Of a DNA stretch of 64,000 nucleotides, positions 16,789-24,642 are shown one piece after another. Position numbers and translations under genes: made by a program. The notes beneath the pieces are model-generated. The model was not told where the DNA came from and did no database searches. It saw nothing but the letters and a program-made list of their open reading frames with translations. How positions within the stretch are numbered: the stretch's first letter is position 1; every line of letters begins with the position of its first letter. Source of the stretch: Rhodococcus coprophilus NBRC 100603 (GTDB taxonomy: Bacteria; Actinomycetota; Actinomycetes; Mycobacteriales; Mycobacteriaceae); the NCBI RefSeq assembly GCF_001895045.1, contig NZ_BDAM01000008.1, forward strand, positions 215,967 through 279,966. The letters are read 5' to 3'.

Positions 16789-17730
16789 TCACCTTGTGCG
16801 TGACCAGGTCAGACCTTCGCGGAGCTCTGGTCGGTACTTCCCCTGTAGCAGGGATTCGTCCGAAGTCAGGACGGTGATCACATCACCTACCATCACTCCG
16901 ATCGACGGCCACAACGCCTCGGATCCCCCCATGCTGGTGCTGAATTCACTGACGCAGCCATTCAGCTTGCCGTCACGAGTATCCACGACCAAAACAGCAC
17001 CGGTGTTGTCTTCGGCAATCGGGATGAATTGCGGAAGAAAGCGATCCGCCGGTGATCCCGCTGGACGCTCGGCATCGGCTGCGGCTGGAGGGATCTCTGC
17101 GTCCTGTTCCTCTACGAACTCCTCCGCATCGAAGAACAACTGCTGGACCTCGAGTACGCGATCCAGACCCAACAGCTCGAATCCAGGGACCAATTGAAGT
17201 CCACCGCTTTGCTGCGTGAACAGCATCCGCACTTCGGGCGTCCACCGCGTTCCCGTCTCACCCTCCACTCTCGCAACGTCCTGCAGGGATGCACCACTGT
17301 CTATAGAGACATCTGCGACCAAGCCTCGCAACGTCTGCCACGCTGTTGCGAAATCCACAGACTCAGCCCTGCCTCGGGAAGACGCCTCAGCCCGCCACTT
17401 GACCAATCGTTCAGGTTGGCCCAACGGCCGCTGCTTCTGGGATTGACGATGCGCCCGCTCCAGGGCTGCCTGCTCTACCATCTCGTCGAGCGACAGCGAT
17501 CCGTCGAGACCGATGATCCTGTAGTAGTCGTCCTCGTTGTCGAGCTGAAGAGTTGCATTGCTACCCAGGGTCCTGCCGAACTTCTCGGCCCAGGCCCGCG
17601 CACTGGCTAGGGCATCACCGATGAAATCCCGCAGTGTGCTTGGGGATGTGCTGCCCTCCAGTGTCACGAGTCGTTGTTGGGAAACACCTTCCTGGATGGT
17701 ATTGATGGTGATCCGCCAGTTTGTTGTCAC
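16789..17730 (-). CDS. SMI1/KNR4 (SUKH) family protein
   Basis: The 313-residue protein has an N-terminal region (about 1-100, beginning MTTNWRITINTIQEG) of unknown type and a C-terminal SUKH domain (about 150-300). The SUKH region shows VRMLFTQQSGGLQLVPGFELLGLDRV and FIPIAEDNTGAVLVVDTRDG. SUKH proteins are often immunity proteins against secreted or contact-dependent toxins, but others sit in defence islands. No toxin gene is adjacent. GTG at 17730 is chosen because GAGGAG lies upstream and the domain starts cleanly; an open frame extends to 17814. It is enclosed by the two 216-bp repeats and looks like inserted cargo. Base composition is visibly less GC-rich than the backbone. Confidence 0.8.
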   Translation of the reverse strand: MTTNWRITINTIQEGVSQQRLVTLEGSTSPSTLRDFIGDALASARAWAEKFGRTLGSNATLQLDNEDDYYRIIGLDGSLSLDEMVEQAALERAHRQSQKQRPLGQPERLVKWRAEASSRGRAESVDFATAWQTLRGLVADVSIDSGASLQDVARVEGETGTRWTPEVRMLFTQQSGGLQLVPGFELLGLDRVLEVQQLFFDAEEFVEEQDAEIPPAAADAERPAGSPADRFLPQFIPIAEDNTGAVLVVDTRDGKLNGCVSEFSTSMGGSEALWPSIGVMVGDVITVLTSDESLLQGKYRPELREGLTWSRTR

Positions 17731-17842
17731 GTGGTCGAGTCTCCTCAGCCGGCTGGAGGTGTTCCGGTGGCCGGCGACACGTAGAATGGGTCGTCCTTCA
17801 GGACACGATTCCAATGGTAGAACCAGCGAACGGAAGACCCTC

Positions 17843-18058
17843 GTACCAGAACGCCGGGACGTCGAAGAAATGGTGGGTTATTGCCCGGCTACCGGGCAAT
17901 AACCCACCATCTTTGCCAAAGCACTCGCTACAACACGTTCTCCACGACCCTCTCCGCATCGCGCACGCGGAGTTCGCCGGACATCAGAGGTGGGAGGAGG
18001 GTATCGCGCATCGCGACGAGGCTCATCGATTCCGAATCCACAGATTCCTGTAGCTTAA
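17843..18058. repeat. 216-bp direct repeat, copy 2 (3' end of intact hsdS plus terminator)
   Basis: This is the partner of 16155-16370 with two mismatches. It includes the C-terminal codons and stop of the intact hsdS and the downstream palindrome. The repeat ends inside the hsdS coding region, in the codons just before LQESVDSES. Confidence 0.95.
17870..17910. terminator. Perfect 19-bp palindromic terminator, copy 2 (after hsdS)
   Basis: It is identical to the palindrome at 16182-16222. It lies 17 bp beyond the hsdS stop and would end the pseudo-methyltransferase-hsdM-hsdS transcript. Confidence 0.85.
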
Positions 18059-19055
18059 GCAATGGTTGAACATCCGATGTAAACCTCTCGATCTCGCGGA
18101 TCGAAGGCATCAAGACCTTTCTCTTTAGAGCCTGCGATCGATTCAATCCCGGTACGGCCGAATCTGAATTGAAGTCTGCCCAGTCGAGTGATCGCAGGAG
18201 GTAATAGCAATACTCCAACGTCACCCGCTCAGAATTTGGTCGCACAAAGAATGTGGTATCGATGGGAAAACACGGCCCATTGGACCAGTGAACAGCACCA
18301 ATGGTCCCCTTGCGTCCGACGATTACCGCCGGACCTTCCAACAAGGACTCATTGTGCGAACCAACGACGCCGCCGCTGCCATAGACAGCACTCAGTCCAT
18401 GAACCCTCTGCGAGGCAGGAAGAGCCTTCCCATATTCGAGCGAAAGCACTTCACCCATAAGTTCCGCGGGTGAATTAACGTTATCAAGTCGTGCAAATAG
18501 AGACGTAGCCAATGCGTCAGCAGTTGTGGCCAACTTGCGGTTTGCGGCGATCTTATCGTCGAGGGCGCCGAGGACCTCGGCGATCGCGCACTGCGTTTCA
18601 AGCCCCGGCAGTGGCGGAAGTTCGAAGGCTCTAATGTCCGCGACGTTCAGATGCGCAACCGTCGAACCTGCTGCACGCTCCAGGACTCGCCTCTGCACTA
18701 CCGGAGATCCAAGAAGGTAAAACAAGAAGGTCGAGTTTACGACTTCAGGATTCGGACGCATAAGAACTGTGCGCTGCCCTGGCGCCACATTCTCCTCAAT
18801 CGGAATTCTCACGAGCGGTCCAACTGGAGCTTCGCGAGCGAAGAGTAAATCACCGTGGCGAGGCGCCAACCGACGGGTCCACTTCATGAATGTCTCTTTG
18901 GAAATTCGGCGAGCTTGAGAAAAGTCAATCACACCGTCTCGCATTGCGGGCGTCCCGACGGCAAAAAAGTCGCCGGATTCGTCGATCGGAGCAGTTCTAT
19001 GCTCGCAGTCGACGATATAATCGCAGGCTTCGTACAGGGGCACCGACTCCTTCAT
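17928..19055 (-). CDS. hsdS: Type I restriction-modification specificity subunit HsdS
   Basis: The 375-residue protein has two target-recognition domains (about 1-150 and 195-340), each followed by a conserved helix that spaces the half-sites (about 155-190, LETQCAIAEVLGALDDKIAANRKL, and the C-terminal helix LLKLQESVDSES). It selects the bipartite recognition sequence; the site cannot be read from sequence. ATG at 19055 overlaps the hsdM stop (ATGA). The interior (about 18060-18900) is clearly more AT-rich than the flanking genes, a sign that the recognition domains were recently exchanged. The 3' end is duplicated at 16241. Confidence 0.95.
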   Translation of the reverse strand: MKESVPLYEACDYIVDCEHRTAPIDESGDFFAVGTPAMRDGVIDFSQARRISKETFMKWTRRLAPRHGDLLFAREAPVGPLVRIPIEENVAPGQRTVLMRPNPEVVNSTFLFYLLGSPVVQRRVLERAAGSTVAHLNVADIRAFELPPLPGLETQCAIAEVLGALDDKIAANRKLATTADALATSLFARLDNVNSPAELMGEVLSLEYGKALPASQRVHGLSAVYGSGGVVGSHNESLLEGPAVIVGRKGTIGAVHWSNGPCFPIDTTFFVRPNSERVTLEYCYYLLRSLDWADFNSDSAVPGLNRSQALKRKVLMPSIREIERFTSDVQPLLKLQESVDSESMSLVAMRDTLLPPLMSGELRVRDAERVVENVL

Positions 19056-20665
19056 CCCACCCTCCCCAACTGCTCACGCACAACAGCCTGGAGCCGGGTC
19101 GACTCGTCGAACTGCTCGAACAGTTCCTTCGTCAACCGCGCAATCTTCTCCTCGATCGGCTCGCCGTCATCTTCGATCGCAGCCGCACCGACGTAGCGAC
19201 CAGGGGTCAGCGCATAATCAGCCTCCTTGATCTCGGCGAGGGTCGCCGAATAGCAGAACCCCGCCTCATTCGCGTACTCGGCGCCCTTCGCGGATTCCGT
19301 TCCCCGCCAGGCATGGAACGTGCCGGCGATCTTCGCGATGTCGTCGTCCGACAACGCCCGCTCCGCACGATCGACCATGTAGCCGAGGTTGCGGGCGTCG
19401 ATGAACAGCACCTGCCCACGACGGTCGATCGAACCCTTCACGCCCGCCGACTTGTCTTTCGCGAAGAACCACGTGCACACCGGAATACCGGTGCTGCGGA
19501 ACAACTGGGTCGGCAGTGCCACCATGCACGACACCAGATCGGCCTCGACCAACCGCGCGCGGATGTCGCCCTCACCACCGGAGTTCGACGACATCGTTCC
19601 GTTCGCCATCACCACACCGGCACTGCCCTTTTCGGCAAGCTTCGAGATGATGTGCTGAATCCACGCATAGTTGGCGTTGCCTACCGGCGGGACACCGTAC
19701 TTCCAGCGCTTGTCGTCCTCCCGGCGCGTCCAGTCCTTGATGTTGAACGGCGGGTTGGCCATCACGTAGTCGGCCAGGAGGTCCGGGTGCTTGTCTTGGG
19801 AGAACGTGTCTTCCCAACGGTCACCGAGTTGCGCGTTGATGCCGTGGATCGCGAGGTTCATCTTCGCCATCCGCCACGTGCGCTCGTTGTGTTCCTGGCC
19901 GTAGACAGCAATATCCGTCGCGTTGCCACCGTGGTGTTCGATGAACTTCTCGGCCTGGACGAACATGCCGCCCGAGCCACAGCACGGGTCGTACACGCGT
20001 CCGTTGTACGGCTCGAGCATCTCCACCAGCACGCGCACAACACCTGCGGGAGTGTAGAACTCGCCACCGCGCTTACCCTCCGCGCGGGCGAACTTCTCCA
20101 GGAAGTATTCGTACACCTCCCCCAGGAGGTCCCGGGCTCGGCGTGCGCCGTCACCGGTGAACCGGGTGTCGTTGAACAGATCGAGCAGCTCGCCGAGACG
20201 GCGCTGATCAATGTTGTCCTTGTTGAACATCGTCGGCAACGTGCCGGCGAGGGTGGGGTTTTCGTCCATCAATCCGCGCATGGCGGCGTCGATCAGCTGG
20301 CCGATGGTTCGGAATTCGACCCCGGACGATTCCTGGATGCCCTTTGCGTTCTGCGCAAGGTACTCCCACCGGGCTTCCTCCGGCACCCAGAAGACGGTGG
20401 AACCGAGGTATTCGTCGCGGTCGTCGATGAGCGACGCGACACCTTCCTCATCCAGCCCGTCTGCGATCAACTCGGCTTCGAGTTGCCGGCGACGCTCGTC
20501 GAACGCGTCCGAGACGTACTTGAGGAACACCAACCCGAGGATGACGTCCTTGTACTGGGACGCATCCATGGAGCCGCGCAGTTTGTCGGCGGCCTTCCAC
20601 AGCGTGTCCTTCAGTTCCTTCATGGTCGACGGTGCTGTGTCCGTCGCCCTCTTCCTCGGTGGCAT
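19052..20665 (-). CDS. hsdM: Type I restriction-modification methyltransferase subunit HsdM
   Basis: This 537-residue N6-adenine methyltransferase is the modification subunit. It has the helical N-terminal HsdM domain (about 14-160), SAM-binding motif I DPCCGSGGMF (about 226-235) and catalytic motif IV NPPF (304-307); all are intact. ATG at 20665 (MPPRKRATD) lies 2 bp after the stop of the pseudo-methyltransferase, so translation is probably coupled; an open frame continues upstream only because it reads through that gene. With HsdS it forms the M2S methylase, and with HsdR the R2M2S restriction complex. Confidence 0.96.
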   Translation of the reverse strand: MPPRKRATDTAPSTMKELKDTLWKAADKLRGSMDASQYKDVILGLVFLKYVSDAFDERRRQLEAELIADGLDEEGVASLIDDRDEYLGSTVFWVPEEARWEYLAQNAKGIQESSGVEFRTIGQLIDAAMRGLMDENPTLAGTLPTMFNKDNIDQRRLGELLDLFNDTRFTGDGARRARDLLGEVYEYFLEKFARAEGKRGGEFYTPAGVVRVLVEMLEPYNGRVYDPCCGSGGMFVQAEKFIEHHGGNATDIAVYGQEHNERTWRMAKMNLAIHGINAQLGDRWEDTFSQDKHPDLLADYVMANPPFNIKDWTRREDDKRWKYGVPPVGNANYAWIQHIISKLAEKGSAGVVMANGTMSSNSGGEGDIRARLVEADLVSCMVALPTQLFRSTGIPVCTWFFAKDKSAGVKGSIDRRGQVLFIDARNLGYMVDRAERALSDDDIAKIAGTFHAWRGTESAKGAEYANEAGFCYSATLAEIKEADYALTPGRYVGAAAIEDDGEPIEEKIARLTKELFEQFDESTRLQAVVREQLGRVG

Positions 20666-20667
20666 CT

Positions 20668-22737
20668 TCACTCTTCCTCTGGGACGTGCGGGTTGCGCGA
20701 TGTGACGGACAGGACTCCGCGAGTCACGCCGTCGATCATTGTGTCGGTCAGTTCGTTCACGCTGTCGAGCAGGTTCTGGGCTTCGCGGCGTCGCGCGTCG
20801 AGTTCCCTCAGGGCTTCGCGGATTGCATCGACGCGAGCCGGGGCGATCGCCGGGACGGTCCAATCCTTCCATCGCCGTCCGGAGCGAATCGCACCCGATG
20901 GCTTCTCCACCTCCGCGAGTTGCTTCAGGTGCCGGGCGATCACTTCGGGTATGAGACCGTCGGCATCCGCGTTGCGAACCCGCAGCACCCGGGCCGGAGC
21001 GAGGACGAGGGAACCGCCGTCGCTGTCGACGGCGATTCCGAACCGCGGCGACGTGCAGAAAACGATGTCGCCAGGCTTCGTGCGTCGGCTGCCCGAGTAT
21101 CTCTCGGCATGCACCAGTCGGTCGATCCCTCGGTCGCCGATTACTCTCTCCCCCAGCAATTCTGCGGGCCCTATCACCCGCACCTGTCCGCCGGTTTCGA
21201 TATCGTCCGGGTCGACCCGAGTACCGGGAAGCAGCGCGAGCTTCCGCTGCGAGACGAGTTCGCCCGCGGTGGGCAGGACGGGCGCTTCCGAACGGTGGTG
21301 GGCGACCGCCACACGAAGGTCACCCCTGAGACTCTGTGCGTGGCGGTTCGCATCGTCGACCAGCGACGTCACCCGGCTTGCGACGTCGACTCCGCGCCCG
21401 GCGGGTCGCGCGGATCTGGTTGCGACGAGCCCTCGGGCGGTGTCGGCCAGCAGATCCGCGGTCCGGTGGACCGCTCCGAAGTGAAATGCGTGCGCGCGAA
21501 CCGAATCCGCTGTGCCCATCGATGCGACGACATCGGACACGACACCGTCGATCGCAGCGTTGTCGAGAGCCCGATGGCTGATGTCGGCGAGCACCGTCCA
21601 GCGGTCCGTGGGTGCGATGCGCACGTCGGCCGCGCCCAGCACCCATAAGGCCATCGACGTTCCGGGCTTCGTCACGAGCAGGCCCTCCGGAAGCCGGATC
21701 GCCGCGCAGAGGCGGCCGGACTGCACAATCCCAGACCGGATCGACAGCGTGTGGCGGTCGGGCAGCGGATCGACGAGGACCGCTGCCGGCGCGATCACCA
21801 CGGCGTAATGCTCGCCGCTCATCTGCACGGTGATGTTGTCGATCTCGGTGAGCACCTCGGCCGGCGAGGCCCCCAGCGTTGACGGCGACGGGTACTGGGT
21901 GAGGAACAGAGCGAGCCGATCGATCGAGAAATCTGCGTCGAACCCTTCGGCGGGTGCCGGGTGGCGTCGCCACCGATGCACCGCGAGACGACGACGCGCG
22001 AGCCTCGCAGACGGGGTGTCGGCTCGTCCGGTGATCGCGATCGGCTCGGTGTCTTCGGACAGTTCCTTCCGCAGGGCGACGAACAGATCGCTGCCGTCGA
22101 CCGACGGGTCGACGAAGAACGCGCGGTCGTCGCACACCAGCGCCGTCGCCACCCGGGTGCACAACTCGATGGCACCGCCGGCGAGCGTCGAAGCAGCCAA
22201 CTCCCGCATCGGAATCCGAAAACGCTGCGCCATCAAGGCTTCGAAGGCCCGCTCGGTGGTGTACGCAGCGTCGGCCATGCGGTCGGCGTGCCGGGCATAG
22301 GTGACGAGATACCCGCCGAGGGCCTCGAGTTCGCGATACAGATACGCGTCGTCGGGATCGACGTCGTCGGCCTCGTCGAGAATGTCGTCGTGGTCGAGAT
22401 CGGTCAGCGGGATTCCGAGCTGCGATTTGAGGCACAGTAGCGCCGTGAGGCCCGTGAGCGCTGCGTCAGGGCCGGCGCCGGTGGGATGGTCGAGCGCGGC
22501 ATGGATCGCCACGTCTTCGGCGAGGGTGTCGCTGTTGCCGAGCTTTCGCTCTCGAAGCCAGCCGACCACGTCGTCGGCAGCAAACTTCTCCTGTTGGGCG
22601 TCGATGCGGACGGGTTCCGGAAAGGGCCGGTCGGTGCCGGCGTAGCGGCTACGCCACACGGAGACGACCGGTCTTTTCACTCCCGCGAGCGATGCGATAT
22701 CGCTCTTGGTGAGGAGGAGGGCCGGTTCGTCGGTCAC
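20668..22737 (-). CDS. HTH plus degenerate N6-methyltransferase-like protein (HsdM/S-like, catalytically dead)
   Basis: The 689-residue protein begins with a MerR/AlpA-like winged helix (about 8-60: LLTKSDIASLAGVKRPVVSVW). A methyltransferase-like fold follows, in which motif I reads DPSVDGSD (210-217) instead of DPxxGSG and the place of NPPY/F reads QYPSPS (281-286). Both catalytic signatures are therefore lost. The C-terminal part (about 540-685) resembles an HsdS half with a long terminal helix. Intact members of this architecture are N-6 DNA methylases of actinobacteria. Here it is translationally coupled to hsdM, so a regulatory or structural role in the restriction complex is inferred. 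GTG at 22737 has GGAAGG upstream; an in-frame ATG exists at 22818. Confidence 0.75.
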   Translation of the reverse strand: MTDEPALLLTKSDIASLAGVKRPVVSVWRSRYAGTDRPFPEPVRIDAQQEKFAADDVVGWLRERKLGNSDTLAEDVAIHAALDHPTGAGPDAALTGLTALLCLKSQLGIPLTDLDHDDILDEADDVDPDDAYLYRELEALGGYLVTYARHADRMADAAYTTERAFEALMAQRFRIPMRELAASTLAGGAIELCTRVATALVCDDRAFFVDPSVDGSDLFVALRKELSEDTEPIAITGRADTPSARLARRRLAVHRWRRHPAPAEGFDADFSIDRLALFLTQYPSPSTLGASPAEVLTEIDNITVQMSGEHYAVVIAPAAVLVDPLPDRHTLSIRSGIVQSGRLCAAIRLPEGLLVTKPGTSMALWVLGAADVRIAPTDRWTVLADISHRALDNAAIDGVVSDVVASMGTADSVRAHAFHFGAVHRTADLLADTARGLVATRSARPAGRGVDVASRVTSLVDDANRHAQSLRGDLRVAVAHHRSEAPVLPTAGELVSQRKLALLPGTRVDPDDIETGGQVRVIGPAELLGERVIGDRGIDRLVHAERYSGSRRTKPGDIVFCTSPRFGIAVDSDGGSLVLAPARVLRVRNADADGLIPEVIARHLKQLAEVEKPSGAIRSGRRWKDWTVPAIAPARVDAIREALRELDARRREAQNLLDSVNELTDTMIDGVTRGVLSVTSRNPHVPEEE

Positions 22738-22827
22738 GTTGCAGGCCCTTCCAGTAGTTGCGGCAGCACTCCGCCGAGTTCGTTCCAAGAATCTATCGGT
22801 GCGATCGGACACGAACATTACGCATTG

Positions 22828-22845
22828 CGATAACCCCCATTATCG
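22828..22845. promoter_or_regulatory. Shared island operator, copy 2: CGATAAC-N4-ATTATCG
   Basis: This near-perfect palindrome lies between the pseudo-methyltransferase gene (minus) and the RNase H-like gene (plus). It matches the palindrome at 12498-12515 in both arms except for one base. The motif GGTCCCGCGCACGAT at 22870-22884 begins 42 bp after the palindrome start, the same offset as in the first copy. Confidence 0.7.
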
Positions 22846-22915
22846 GGGTATTGCTCGCCCTCCTCCGCTGGTCCCGCGCACGATGACGGCAGCCGATCAC
22901 GAGGAGGAACACCAC

Positions 22916-23764
22916 ATGCTCGCCGCCATCCACATCCGCCAGATCCACGCCGGTCCCAAGCCGATGACCTGTGCTGCACTCGCCACCGACACCGATTCGG
23001 CACTGTTCCTCCGGGAGGGCCACGACCAGACCGACCGGAGTCTGGCCGGCCTCGAAGCCTTCGCCGCCCTGTACGAGCAGGCGAAGTGTTCTCCGGTTCG
23101 GCTCCATATCTCGGATGCCGGTCTCCGCAGCACCCTCGAAGCGGTATCGGACTCCTTCCCCGCCGTCGACTTCGTCGCCACCCCGTTCGGCCCGCTCGGC
23201 ACTCTTCTGCGCCGGGCGTCCGACACCATCGGCGCACACGTCGTCACCCTCGCCGCCGAAGAAGAGGCGCGGCGTGACACCGAACGCGCCCAGCTTCCGC
23301 CCCTGGCTGTTGCCACCGATGCCTCCAAGGCCAGGAGATTTCGGGGAACCGGTCTCGGCTGCGTTTCCGAGAAGGGCGTCCACCGGATGCTCATGGCGCC
23401 CGACGCGCGCTCGATCCTGGAGGGCGAACTGCTCGCCATCGAGATGGCCACGACAAAGTTCCCCGACCGCGACCTGCACATCCTCACCGACAGCCGCCTC
23501 GCGATCGCTTGCCTCGCAGGCACATACAAGGGACGGCCCGCTGTTTCCGGGGTAGTCGACCGCATCCACCGCTCGATTCAGGGTCGATCGGTGCGATTCG
23601 ACTGGGTGCGCGGTCACGACGGACACCCGCTCAACGAAGCCGCACACCGGCTCGCGGTAGCGGCACGGCGTTGCTACGACGCGAAGGTTTCGCCCGCAGT
23701 GGCAGCAGAGATCGCGAGAAACATCGTTGCGTCGCTCGACGAATCGCGCACGCTATCAGCATGA
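22916..23764 (+). CDS. RNase H-fold protein with an extra N-terminal domain
   Basis: The 282-residue protein has an unrecognised N-terminal domain (about 1-125) and a C-terminal RNase H domain (about 128-265). Catalytic-type residues are visible: Asp in VATDAS, Glu in ILEGELLAIE, Asp in ILTDSRLAI, and the RGHDGHPLNEAAHRLA loop. The fourth acidic position of RNase HI is His here (AAH rather than AAD), which may alter metal use. It could degrade RNA in RNA-DNA hybrids. GAGGAGGAA lies upstream of ATG 22916, and the leader is homologous to that of the gene at 12588. It is transcribed divergently from the restriction operon. Confidence 0.75.
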   Translation: MLAAIHIRQIHAGPKPMTCAALATDTDSALFLREGHDQTDRSLAGLEAFAALYEQAKCSPVRLHISDAGLRSTLEAVSDSFPAVDFVATPFGPLGTLLRRASDTIGAHVVTLAAEEEARRDTERAQLPPLAVATDASKARRFRGTGLGCVSEKGVHRMLMAPDARSILEGELLAIEMATTKFPDRDLHILTDSRLAIACLAGTYKGRPAVSGVVDRIHRSIQGRSVRFDWVRGHDGHPLNEAAHRLAVAARRCYDAKVSPAVAAEIARNIVASLDESRTLSA

Positions 23765-23814
23765 GCACGCCCGAACCGACCCCCGGTCGGTCCACGAATT
23801 CGAAAGGATCTCCC

Positions 23815-24342
23815 ATGAATGCACCTGCAGGCTGGCACCCTGACCCTCAGAACCCCAGCATCGAACGTTGGTGGGACGGTCAGCAGTGGGCCGAGCAGAC
23901 TCGACCTGCCCCCACGCTCCGGGCGTCTGCCGGCGACCGACGGTACACAGCCAATCTGATCGCTGCGCTCGTCGCGAGCCTCGGCATCATCATCGGCAGC
24001 CTCGGCCCGTGGGCGAGCTTCTTCGCGTTCACCAAGAACGGAGTGGAAGGCGACGGCGTCATCACGCTGGTTCTGGGTGTGATCGCTGCGGTTGCGTTGT
24101 TCGTGCGGCTCTCCCGAGGTTTGGGTGGATGGGCAGCACTTCGATGGGGTGTCCCCGTCATCGGGGTCGTCTGTGTGGCGATCTCCGTCTACGACCTGTT
24201 CGACGTCACCTCGATCACCGCCGAGTTCTTCGGAGAGCCCGTCGGCGTCCAGGTCGGGTGGGGATTGTGGCTGCTGCTGATTTCCTCTGCGGTGCTGTGC
24301 CTGACTTCCTCCAGCGTCGTGAAGCGCCCACGGAAGCCGTGA
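23815..24342 (+). CDS. DUF2510-domain polytopic membrane protein
   Basis: The 175-residue protein opens with the DUF2510 motif (MNAPAGWHPDPQNP...WWDGQQW), followed by about four membrane helices (roughly 45-65, 75-95, 100-120, 140-165). ATG at 23815 is favoured because AAAGGA precedes it and DUF2510 proteins normally start with this motif. An upstream in-frame ATG at 23761 overlaps the RNase H stop. It is probably co-transcribed with the RNase H-like gene. Function is unknown. It is the second DUF2510 protein of the island, near its other end. Confidence 0.72.
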   Translation: MNAPAGWHPDPQNPSIERWWDGQQWAEQTRPAPTLRASAGDRRYTANLIAALVASLGIIIGSLGPWASFFAFTKNGVEGDGVITLVLGVIAAVALFVRLSRGLGGWAALRWGVPVIGVVCVAISVYDLFDVTSITAEFFGEPVGVQVGWGLWLLLISSAVLCLTSSSVVKRPRKP

Positions 24343-24407
24343 TCGGGTTTTCCCACCATTGGTAACTCGCAGACGCGGAGACGCGGACTGCCCCACGCGA
24401 CTCATGA

Positions 24408-24506
24408 CGTTCGTCATCGAGCAAGGCCTTTGCCCCCCGCGCGATCGCCGCCGGAGAGAACTACCGCGTGGACGCCGACGAACTCCACCGGATCGCGATC
24501 AACTGA
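24408..24506 (+). pseudogene. Possible C-terminal remnant of a small secreted-type protein
   Basis: A frame ending at TGA 24504-24506 reads ...FAPRAIAAGENYRVDADELHRIAIN. Its composition and helix pattern resemble the C-terminal end of small helical ESX-associated proteins. No start codon exists after the stop at 24405. It is most likely a leftover of an eroded gene at the island edge. The family guess is weak. Confidence 0.25.
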
Positions 24507-24561
24507 ACGAGTAGGGCGGCGAAGCGTCACTTCGCTGACTGAGGAGGGTCCGATACACGAA

Positions 24562-24642
24562 CGACCCCCGAGTCGTCTCGGCGAGCCGGTGAGAGCCGGA
24601 ACTCGGCGAGCCCGGTGGGACTATCCGGGGACTCGGGGGTCG
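24562..24642. repeat. 81-bp inverted repeat with internal direct repeats
   Basis: CGACCCCCGAGTC (24562-24574) and its exact reverse complement (24630-24642) enclose 55 bp. Inside, a CTCGGCGAGCC(C)GGTG unit occurs twice in direct orientation. It lies downstream of cydC and of the DUF2510 gene, which converge here, so it may be a bidirectional terminator. A miniature-element origin is also possible. The remainder of 24343-24718 shows nothing else recognisable. Confidence 0.55.

Noticed and set aside
16182..18058. CRISPR-like or phase-variation inverted hsdS cassette
   Set aside because: The repeats are two direct copies with no spacers and no inverted silent hsdS copy or invertase gene, so neither a CRISPR array nor an inversion switch is supported.
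18890..21484. 864-codon plus-strand ORF opposite hsdS, hsdM and the pseudo-methyltransferase
   Set aside because: It crosses three coupled genes with clear motifs on the other strand; the translation has no recognisable family.
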